Positions 25,901 through 34,600 of a DNA stretch of 64,000 nt are shown piece after piece (position 1 is the first letter of the stretch; each line of letters begins with the position of its first letter). The stretch spans positions 12,241,501 through 12,305,500 of the forward strand of contig OX031072.1 in assembly GCA_943736015.1 (NCBI GenBank). Direction: 5' to 3'. This DNA comes from Tridacna crocea (lineage: Eukaryota > Mollusca > Bivalvia > Cardiida > Cardiidae). The position numbers and the translations under genes were made by a program. The notes beneath the pieces are model-generated. The model searched no databases. It was not told the DNA's origin and saw only the letters and a list, made by a program, of their open reading frames with translations.

Positions 25901-28468
25901 ATCAACATTTTTTCCACTCATGAGCAGAATTTTAGCTTCCACTTACTGCTTTAGGCATAATACCGTAAAACGCCCCTCTGCTATACAGTCAATGCTTACA
26001 TGTGGTATTTTTTTGACTTAAAAGAAGAAATATAATGAAAGTTTCAGCTTCATTCCGTTGAAAAATATTGTATTTGATGTTTACAAAATGAATCCATAAA
26101 CCAATTGCAATTTTTTGACACATAATTTTGATTTTCATGGGTTTTCGCGATCTATAGAGGGGCGTTTTACGGTATTATGCCCTGCTTTATTCAGAAATTT
26201 ATGTAAATTCACTGTTAAAATTCATTGTTAAAGATAAGAAGATAGTTTGAAGTCTCTCTGATCGGACGATGCCACGCTGGTCACTGTAGTGTCATGGGTT
26301 TTCGCGCTTTTTTGGCGATCTATTTTTACTTAACAGTAAGTTTCTGGAGAAGTATTACTACATGATTTGACATTATTTAGCCAGTTTAAATAGCAAGTAA
26401 CTTAAAAAGCTGTCACTTTACACTAGATAAGAGGAATAACACCTTCGTTACTCTCATAAATGACTCGCCAGCTTCATTATCATCCGGGTGTCCTTTGCAT
26501 TTTATACTGATGGTTTACCTTGTTTACCTTGTTTACCTTGTCCTTGAGATCTCGTCTAGGCTTCTGCCTCTAATGATCCTTTTTGATTTCTATTAACTAT
26601 ATTGTCCACTTCCGGTCCATAACAAGAAGGAGAAAATTTAACTGGGTGATTTTTCCACACTTTATTTAAAATTTTTTTTAACTCTTATTTCTGCCAGATG
26701 AATGCAAGTTAGGTTATATGAAGTTCTAGACGATAATTTCATGCCTCAGACTGACAATCAGGCAGATATCTTTCATTGCCAAAGACAGGTAATTTCAAAT
26801 TTCCAAATGTCAAAACCCGGGCCCAGGGAAACTTGCCGAGTTGTCAACTTTCGTCAAGACATTCAAGGACAAAGATTTGTTTGTCATTTTCAGCATATCT
26901 TCATATTTGTTATCCACTATGTTTAATCCAAGATTGTGAGTAATAATAGTCAAAAAACCAAGCGCTAAAAACCAGAATTCAAGTTTTGGCACCAAGCCAG
27001 CATAGCAACCGACTACAATCGATTGCGTGATTTCTCAATCGATTATCGGAATCGGAAGCCAAAACCAACTGACTTTCGACTATAGTCGATCATCGGCCCA
27101 CCACTACGAAATGGATAACCAAAATTTTGTATTCTGCTGCAGCTTCCTACACAACTGCTTTGTATTCAGCATATCCTTATGCCAATCAAAAATTTTTCTA
27201 GATTAATCCAAATTGAGAGCATTTGCAGAAGACAAATGATACTCAAAAAGGGATTTTTTTTAGGGGAGGGGGAGAGGGGGAAGCAGAAAATATTGTGGGA
27301 AGAGGAAAAAATTATGGTTACCAGCATCTTCTCCTTTTCCCACAATTTTTTCAAAAGCCTTCTTCTTTATGGTCATTAAGATACAGGATTGTGTGCAGAT
27401 TTTTTAAAATATTACATGACATCACAGTGATTGATGAAATGCAAACAAGCTCATCTGGTAAAGTCGAAATTGCAGTGCATTAAGTTATTTGATCAATGTT
27501 TCACTATCAAAACGGTATATGTCCAGATTCCCTTTGTGATCATGCAACTATTGGACTGCTTTTGGATGGTTTGGACCAAATCTTGCAAATTTGGATTACA
27601 AAAACTACACTACACAAGCAAAACTGTGCAGCTATTTCTATTGGAAAAATCTGCTATTTAAATCACAGCACTTTCTCCTTTCCTACAATGTTTCTACCCT
27701 ACCACAGAAAGATCCTGTCAATAAAGACACATTTGATTAAACCTCTACAAGTGCTTTCAATATGGACAAGTCTAAAATTGTATTGATAGATATCGACCTG
27801 GTTTACAGTTTAATATCATACATGTAAACACTCAGATATGATACATCCGTAATTCAATAACAAAACTGACCAAATTGTAACTTCTATGGAAATTTAAAAG
27901 TCAACAGGTTGTACTTGCACTCTGTTTTCCACTATCAGTAGGCCATCAATTTTGAGAGAGGAAAAAAAAGCCACTAGCTAAATTTGCCAGTGGATCAAAA
28001 AACGAAATTCCAACCCTGACAGTGGCCTTCACAATTGTAAGAAAAGCTGGTAACCAGAATTTTCTCATTTTCAACAATACTTCCAACCCTGTCAAAGCTG
28101 TTCAGTTCATTTGCAGCATTTATGGATTTGTCGTCTGCAAAATTTAATGCTTTCAATTAACAAGAATGTATAGTTTGTTGTTCGGGAAGGATTAACTGTG
28201 ATTTCTTTGGTATGTAGGCTCGTTGTTTACATCAATTCTAATGAACTAAACCTGTGACAGATAACAATAGATCATTAAATGATTCAGTGCTATCATTGCA
28301 ACCTGATTCAATGGCTTGAACTGCATCTTCAGCTCTTTTCCATGATGGATGTCGATCCGGATTAGGACTTAATGCATCTGGTGAGTAAATGAATAGAAAC
28401 CTTCTGGACAAATTCCCAGATCCTGTCACACCCCGAATAAGTCCCGCAAACGTTTTTGACAGTGGCAT
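16936..28468 (-). CDS. 4-hydroxybutyrate/acetate-type CoA-transferase, predicted mitochondrial
   Basis: Coding exons on the minus strand: 28468-28303, 25379-25227, 24190-24064, 23035-22923, 21981-21793, 20729-20514, 19364-19227, 18065-17937 and 17120-16936. This gives 471 aa. It belongs to the acetyl-CoA hydrolase/transferase family (Cat1, AbfT, Ach1-like), which moves CoA between carboxylic acids through a glutamyl-CoA intermediate. The catalytic glutamate is E273 in LGFHSEMIGD. The CoA-contact loop is GFGGQIDF (about 368-375), and VTEYGIANMFGK is the conserved C-terminal motif. The basic, Ser/Arg-rich N-terminus (about 1-30) looks like a mitochondrial presequence. An in-frame stop lies nine codons upstream of the chosen ATG. 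Exon 1 has a second in-phase donor after 28252 that would add 17 residues; family alignment (AIES-G-HRVFVHG) favours the donor after 28303. Whether the substrate is 4-hydroxybutyrate, acetate or succinate cannot be told from sequence. Confidence 0.92.
17121..17300. repeat. 28-bp minisatellite at a splice acceptor
   Basis: About six units of roughly 28 bp, built on CAATAAAACAAGAACTAGC, start directly at the 3' splice site of the last CoA-transferase exon. Read on the gene strand, several units repeat the acceptor itself (TTATTGTATACAG), so additional AG acceptors lie upstream of the true one. No unique spacers are present. Confidence 0.9.
17391..17619 (-). mobile_element. TTAA palindromic MITE, CoA-transferase intron 8
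   Basis: TTAACCCATTACCAC and GGTAATGAGTTAA bound a well-kept copy. The hairpin at about 17450-17515 has two mismatches. Confidence 0.9.
18155..18482. mobile_element. Two TTAA MITEs sharing one TTAA
   Basis: A decayed inverted copy ends at 18362 with GTAAAGAGTTAA. That same TTAA (18359-18362) begins a direct-orientation half copy (TTAACTCTTTACCAAAC) that stops near 18482 in the middle of the hairpin arm. Confidence 0.7.
18720..18890. repeat. Dispersed repeat, inverted copy of 8400-8570
   Basis: GACTTAATACCCCCGCCAGC, CAGGCAATTACTAGTATTTTG and TTCCAGTATACTCCC mirror the block at 8400-8570. The flanking CTGACAGATATGG and CGGACAAATGGATGG runs resemble the CTGTCCGTCC runs there. Confidence 0.5.
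19932..20157 (+). mobile_element. TTAA palindromic MITE, CoA-transferase intron 6
   Basis: Left end TTAACTCTTTACCAAATG; right end GGTAAAGAGATTT, with the terminal TTAA lost. The hairpin is partly degraded. Confidence 0.78.
20282..20497 (-). mobile_element. TTAA palindromic MITE next to the exon 6 donor
   Basis: Bounded by ATAACCCTTTACCAAAG and GGTAAAGGTTTAA. Its right TTAA ends at 20497 and the exon 6 donor GT is at 20513-20512, so only about 15 bases of independent intron separate them. Confidence 0.85.
20835..21062 (+). mobile_element. TTAA palindromic MITE with a perfect 67-nt hairpin, CoA-transferase intron 5
   Basis: TTAACTCATTACCAAACG opens the copy and AACGGTTTAA closes it. Bases 20942-21008 are a perfect palindrome of 33 bp per arm around one T. 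This is the best reference copy of the family. Confidence 0.93.
21560..21766 (-). mobile_element. TTAA-family MITE, 26 bp from the exon 5 donor
   Basis: The right end GGTAAAGAGTTCAA lies next to the CoA-transferase exon 5 donor (21792-21791). The left end is decayed. The hairpin keeps about 25 paired positions. Confidence 0.75.
22548..22828. mobile_element. Symmetrical TTAA MITE (both halves of one type), intron 4
   Basis: Unlike normal copies, both ends carry the 'CAAATGCTTTC / GAAGGCATCTGC' type of half. The left half reads inward from TAACCCTTTATCACTGAGC and the right half ends GGTAATGTGTTAA. The element is therefore an end-to-end palindrome. This could arise by arm-to-arm conversion or fusion of two copies. 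Confidence 0.6.
23380..23838. mobile_element. Two adjacent TTAA MITEs of different hairpin type sharing TTAA at 23605
   Basis: The first (23380-23608) has the usual ends TTAACCCTTTACTCC and GGTAAAGGGTTAA but another hairpin (23435-23501), built on GAAATTGCTCGT/ACGAGCAATTTC. The second (23605-23838) is a standard direct copy with a GCTGGTTACCAGC centre. They abut with one TTAA between them. Confidence 0.85.
23890..24030 (-). mobile_element. Reverse-strand tRNA-like SINE fragment
   Basis: GAATGAATCCTGTCATAAAG and GCTGAGCCAGGAATGCAACC resemble the pieces at 15920-16010 and 36360-36480. It ends near CCAGCTAAGCTACTAGGGC, a complemented A-box-like stretch. Confidence 0.5.
24292..24519 (+). mobile_element. 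TTAA-family MITE, CoA-transferase intron 2
   Basis: Left end AGTCATTACCAAACAAC, right end GTGGTTATGGGTTAA. The hairpin has several mismatches. Confidence 0.78.
25849..25872. repeat. Poly-C tract followed by (CA)n
   Basis: A run of about twenty C bases leads into CACACACACAC. It lies inside the hAT-like element and is prone to sequencing length error. Confidence 0.9.
25946..26189. mobile_element. hAT-type MITE with 8-bp target duplication, nested
   Basis: Perfect 26-bp terminal inverted repeats start GGCATAATACCGTAAAACGC at 25954 and end at 26181. The element is 228 bp and is flanked by CTGCTTTA at 25946-25953 and 26182-26189. It is inserted within the larger hAT-like element. Confidence 0.92.
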
Positions 28469-28620
28469 GTCAACTCTGTTTACGTTTTTTAAGACTTAAC
28501 CTTCGTCTACGTGACTTGGAGGAAAACAGAGGTGAAGGTCGAATTTTCAATGTTCACATTAGCATAAGCGTTTATGGATAATGATTGACACGGAAGTAAT
28601 GTAAACACGTGACATTTAAG
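28469..28620. promoter_or_regulatory. Bidirectional promoter between the CoA-transferase gene and ALG3
   Basis: Only 152 bp separate the two divergent start codons, so the promoters and both 5' leaders must share this DNA. Visible motifs are an E-box CACGTG (28606-28611), an ETS-like CGGAAGT (28591-28597) and a second TACGTGAC (about 28513-28521). AAGATGGCGGCC at 28618-28629, overlapping the ALG3 ATG, matches the YY1/TISU element used by genes with very short leaders. No TATA box stands out. Confidence 0.75.
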
Positions 28621-31600
28621 ATGGCGGCCTCCGTCAAGAAGCAGATGTGGAGGAAACTGAAAACAGTTTCTCCTCGTTCCTTGTTGAAATATGTCTTTAA
28701 TCCGCATTTCTGTTTGCCAACAATGGCTATTTTGTTTATTGCTGAACTTGTCGTGTCTATCTTTGTCATTAACAAGATCAAGTGTAAGTATTTCCCTGAA
28801 ATTTGTAGAAATCACACTTTTTCATAGAAATCAAGTGTGTGTGTGTGGGGGTGGGGGGGGTGGGGAAGGGGGGGTTGTTTACAAATTGACGGCGTAACTT
28901 GATTTCCATCTCCTTTTCATATCCCGTTACTAGTGCCACATTTACTATGTCTATGTAGAAATGGTTCCAATTTTGATCTAAGGACCATTTAACCCTCTTC
29001 CAAACCGGTCCATGGAAATACCGAATTACACCTGATATACCGAATTATACCTGAATTACACCGAATTACACATAGTAATACCAAATTATACATTCAAAAC
29101 ACTTATTTATTATCATGTGGTAAAGAGTTAACAATTTGTTTTATTTCACAGACACAGAGATAGATTGGGTGGCCTATATGCAAGAGGTAGAAGGGTTCAT
29201 TAATGGCACTTATGATTACACATTGCTCAAAGGTGATACAGGTCCTTTAGTGTAAGTAACAATGATACTGGTATTATGTATATGATCCATGCTGTGGCAA
29301 AAGGGGGCTTCATGCATCTCCGTGATGCATTCACTCGTGTAAGTCATCATATAATTATGGATCCATTTTCTCAAAGAATTGGCTGAATCTTGAGATAGTA
29401 TGCTCAATTACCCTGCAGAAAATTGACCTTGCAGATTGTGCAGGCTGACACGAGGGGAGACTGCAGATCCCAATAAACTCCCTAATTATAGAGAATGGCT
29501 CACTTTTATGTATCATGTATTGGACCAGGGGTGTGGAATTCCTATGCCCGACTTGCCTGACTCTGGACTTTTTGCCTGCGGACAAGTCAATTTTTCTAGA
29601 GTAATTGTCCATGGGCAAATGAATTTTTGAGCCAAACCAGATAATGAAATGTCATATTTACATCGATGATTATCCTCAAACACTCCATTTATTCAGAGTT
29701 TTGCATAATCCATGTTGATATAAACACCTTTAAGGTACAAACTAAATGTATTGACCCGGTGTAAGGCTTCTCGCTACATGCATTTGCTGTGGGGAGAAAA
29801 AAGGACAAGTAAACTTTAAATGCAGACAAGTAGAAAATTCAGTCTAACTTGTCCGTGGGCAAGTGGGAAAATTCCAAAATTGCACACCCCTGTAGACATT
29901 TTGATAAATAAGTCGAATAAAATAAAGTATTCTAAAGAGTAAAGACTGATGGGTTTTCTACTTGGCTCCGTGGTGAGGTTGTAGAATACAGAATCCTAGG
30001 GCTGTGGGTTTGAATTAATTCTTTGCCAAACAATCCCTGGTTTTTATGACCCTGAGGAACAAGCCTTCTGAAAACATTGTGGGACAAGGAGAAAATACTG
30101 GTATCCAGCATTACATCATTTTCCCACAATAGTTTGTACTCTTCTAAAGTCAAGTTTCAATATTTGAGTCACATTTATTTTGTCTGCAAAAGCTTTCAAT
30201 TTGGAGTTAAGCAGAGGTACATGTATATTTTTGTGTAATAGTACTTCTACAGTGGTTAACTTCCAGTGACTAAGTGTACAAAGACTTTCATAAGTGTTAG
30301 GAGGCTTTTGAAAACATTGTGAAAAAATGCAAAATGCTGGTGACCAACGCGTTCTTCTTTTCCCACAATCTATTTGTCCAGAAGTTAAAGACAAATCCCT
30401 TTTGATTTGAAGCTCATTTATTATATTCTATGCAAATGGTTCCAAAGTAGACAAGTTTTAAGATATGGTTAATTGCATTCATCCTTTACCAAACAATCCC
30501 TGGTTTTTACATCCCTGAGATATCAGCCTTTTGAAACATTTCAGGAAAAGGAGAAATGGCTGGTTACCAGCATTTTCTCCTTTTCCTACAATATTTGCTA
30601 CCATGCTGGAAACAAATTTCAATTTTTGAGTTTATTTTGTTGTATGCAAATGCATTTAATTTGGACAAGTCTGAAATTGTGTTGTTTGGTAAATAGTTAA
30701 GAGCAGAAAGCTAGTTATGGTTAACCCTTACTACATTGCAGACTTGCCGAAATTGAAACCACCATGTTTTCTAAAGCTTGTTGTGGATCAAAATGATTAT
30801 AGTTGTGTCTGAAAGACTAGAAAACTTTTTGAGTAAAGGAGAAAATGGGGGATACCATCATTTTCTCCTTAACCCACCATGGTTATTTTAATGGGGTCGT
30901 TAAAGTCAGGATTGTGTGGTAAAGGGTTAAACCTAAAACTGTACATCGATTGTTTTGTTTCTGTATATCAATTAAAGTGGCTATCTGTATTCGACATTTC
31001 AGATACCCGGCTGGATTTGTTTACATCTTCACAGCCCTGTATTATATAACAGATCATGGGAAAAACATTTTACTGGCTCAGTACATATTTGCTGGCCTAT
31101 ACCTTTTAACACTTCTAGTCATTTTTGATATTTACAGAAGGGGAAATAGGGTAAGGGAATTTTTTTTTCAGATAATTTTCCTTGATTTTTGTTTCTCAGT
31201 AGTGTATTTTTTAACAAAAGATTTTGTGTTCCTTAAAACCAAAGAAAGAAATACCAGTTAGCTTTTTCTTAACCCTTTACAATACCACACAGTCCAGAAT
31301 TTTAAGAACCCTAGCCAAGAAAACATTAGAAAACATAATAGGAAAAGGAGAAATGATGGTAACCAACATGTTCTCCTTTTGCCACTACTGTACTTTTCTA
31401 CTCCCATCAGAAACAAATTCTACCATAGTAAAAGTTTTTCAGAAAAAAAGCTGATAAACAGCATTTTTGCCTTTTCTTACAATGCTTTCTGCTGCTTTCA
31501 GAGGCAACTGACATTGTTTTAGCTGCTCTGTTTTTTTTTTTCTGCAAATGCACTCAATATGGATCAGTCTAATTTTTATCATTTGATGAAGAGTTTAAGA

Positions 31601-34600
31601 ATTAAATGTCAAGTTTTAATTGAAAACAAGTTTTGCACACTACATTGAGAAAATGAATATTTGATTTGTACCTAAACAGTCCAGAGGGACAAGGCTTCTT
31701 GAAACATTGGGAGGATAAGATGAAAAAAGCATCTTCTCTTTTTCCTGTGAGACACATTAATTTCTTTTTCCTGTGAGACACATTAATTTGTTGTGTGTGA
31801 ATCCTTCCTAATTGGGCTAGTCCACAATTGTCTTTTCTGGTAAAGAGTTATGCATGCAGTCTAATTTTAGTCTGTCTTATCCATCATTAATCTTTATGTT
31901 AGATACTTTGACCAAAACAGCTTCAGACTTGTAAATATGAGAATTTTATTTCATTCTGAAAATAAATGTTCAATTGATTTAGTGCTTTAAGGATTGTTTA
32001 CTAAATGTCTCTGTGTTATATTTTCAGGTGCCTCCATTTGTGTTTTTCTTTATGTGCTGTGCATCCTACAGAATTCATTCTATCTATATCCTGCGCATGT
32101 TTAATGATCCAGTTGCCATGCTGTTTCTATATATAGCTGTTGACTGTTTTTTGACAGATAAATGGTCTCTTGGCTGTTTGTTTTATAGGTAAGAAAAATG
32201 TTATCCCAAACTTGCGCTTTATTTACTACAGTTTATGGCCAGTATCTCCCACTAGATGGCATTCCACAAATACACATCTGTCTAATTTGAGCATTCTGGG
32301 TACAGAACAGAATTACTTTTCTATGAGACAAACATCAAACTGAAATAAATGTTTACTCAATAAAACACTACCTGGTGTGATTCATTCAGCTATGATCAGC
32401 AGTTTGGAGAAATCTGGCCGTAAAACAGGCCTGATTTCTCCTCAAATATATTGATAAAAGCCATTTTCTCCATTGCCACTTTATACTGCATATTATTACT
32501 ACAATCCCCCCAACTTTGGGGAGAGTGATGCTTCATATCAGACAGGTCGAATCTTTGAAAGAGTATGACATGCACAGTCAACAGTTTATGTCAGCGCTGC
32601 CTAGGTAGCTCAGATCTTAATATACAGGTCTAGTAATCTAGCGGTTTTAAAACATGGCAGAAAAGATGAGAAAATATTGGTGGCCAGCATTTTATCCTTT
32701 TCCTACAATGTTTTCTACCCTATCAATAATCAGTTCCAATATTTTAGCCGCATTTACTTTTGGGTCTGCAAATACTTTGAATTATGACCATTCCAAAGTT
32801 TTATAATTTGATAAAGAGACATGTGAGAGAAACCAATGGCTGGAAAATAATATTGTTTGATAGGATTTGTAGCCTGCTATTACAGGTTTTCCCTCAATAT
32901 GATATGTGTATTAGCTGAATAAATATTACAGAAATCTCAGATACACAGATAGGATGAGTGTTTTGTGATTTAACCTTTAACCAAACAATCCCTGGTTTTT
33001 ACGATCGTGAGATAGACAGGTTTTGAAAATATTGTGGGTAAAGGAGAATAATGCTGGTAAATTTCAGTATTTGAGTTAGGTTTGTCGTCTACAATTGCTT
33101 TCAGTTTGGACCGGTCTAAAATTTTGTCCTTTGGTAAAGAGTTAAGTAGTACATGTATCACTTGAGATTTTGTCTGAAACATATGCTGTTGGTACTCTGT
33201 TTGCAATGAAATATTATTTAGGATTTGATGCCTCAGTGATACAGACCTCTGCTGTTAGTGGGAAAGAAAATTAAATGTTTTTGTGTGGTAATTTGGTTCA
33301 ATTTATAGAAATCTCTACTTCATTACAGTTTGGGAGTGTCAGTAAAGATGAATGTTATGCTCTTTGCCCCAGCTCTCCTTGTATTACTGCTTGTAAGCCA
33401 GGGGCCAGTAGGGACGGTGAAGAATCTCATAATATGTGCAATACCACAGGTAAGTTATTATTATAATGATCTTTATTAGAGTCTCATTCATGTACAACAA
33501 TATTTACAAATTACATTATAAGACATGATGGAGTAGGTACATGATCATTCAATACACATTATGAGAGACTGTCAAAAATACTGCATTCTAATCCAGTAAT
33601 TTTCAAATGAGTTTTCATAATTATGTGTTTTATGGCACAATTAAAAACCTATGGAAATGATTCATGCACATTATTAGTTGTACGGTCAGGTGTTAGGGGA
33701 CTTGGAAATTTGTTCATGGCTGTGGTGAATCATGTTGCCCCGAGCCAAAGGTGAGGTGGCTACATGATTCAACACAGCAGTGAACAAGTTTCCAAGTCCC
33801 CTGCCACCTGACCGTACAATGAATTCACAATACTACAAAGTTTTACCCTTTCAAAGCGTGTTAAGGGAAATCTTCCTGTTTAATAATTTCACAAATCGAG
33901 AAGACGACAAAATAAAAATTCCCTTCTGAGTGTCCCAATTCAATGAAAACTGACATCACTGGAAACTGACTTCATTAAAACACACAGTTTGGTGCATAAA
34001 ACTGTCTGATGATGGATCGACACGTGTGTGTTGGATGTTTTGTTGTAAGTATAGTGATGTTTACGGAGCACTCAAAAGAGGAACTGGCTTTACATGGATT
34101 TTGCCAGGGTGCATGATATATATGTTCCCCGCATGTTAACCAATCAGATCACGAGAAATTTCTTTGCAGTATTATAATATTAGTTGTAAAGTCAGATGGC
34201 AGGGGACTTGGAAACTTGTTCACGGCTGTGGTGAATCTTGTCGCCCAGAGCCGAGGGAGGGGTAGTAACATGGTTCACCTCAACAATAACAAGTTTTCAA
34301 CTCCCCTGCCACCTGACTGTACAACAAAATTATTATACTGCAAAATTTTACCATTCCAACATTTGTAAAGCAAATTTTACCTGTGTTTTTGGTTTAAAAA
34401 ATTGAGCATGCTGACAAAGTAGAATTTCCCTTCTGAGGGCCCCAATTCAGTAAAAAAAACTGGCGTCACTGGGAACTGATGTCACTGAAACCTTTGTAAT
34501 ATGTGCTGAACGTGCAGCTCACGGCATAATCTTGGTCTTAATCTTCATCGCCGCCGTCATTGTGGATGTTTTGTTGATATTGTAGTCATGTATAGGCTTC

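Larger units (their letters stand above)
25493..27113. mobile_element. hAT-like non-autonomous element with 8-bp target duplication
   Basis: The element spans 25501-27105 in CoA-transferase intron 1. It is flanked on both sides by CGAAATGG (25493-25500 and 27106-27113). Its ends are TAGTGTTGGGC and the complement of TAGTGGTGGGC, and subterminal motifs such as CAATCGATTATCG recur near both ends. TIRs of this kind with an 8-bp duplication are the signature of the hAT superfamily. I see no transposase frame inside, so it would need a helper. It contains the nested element at 25954-26181. Confidence 0.88.
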
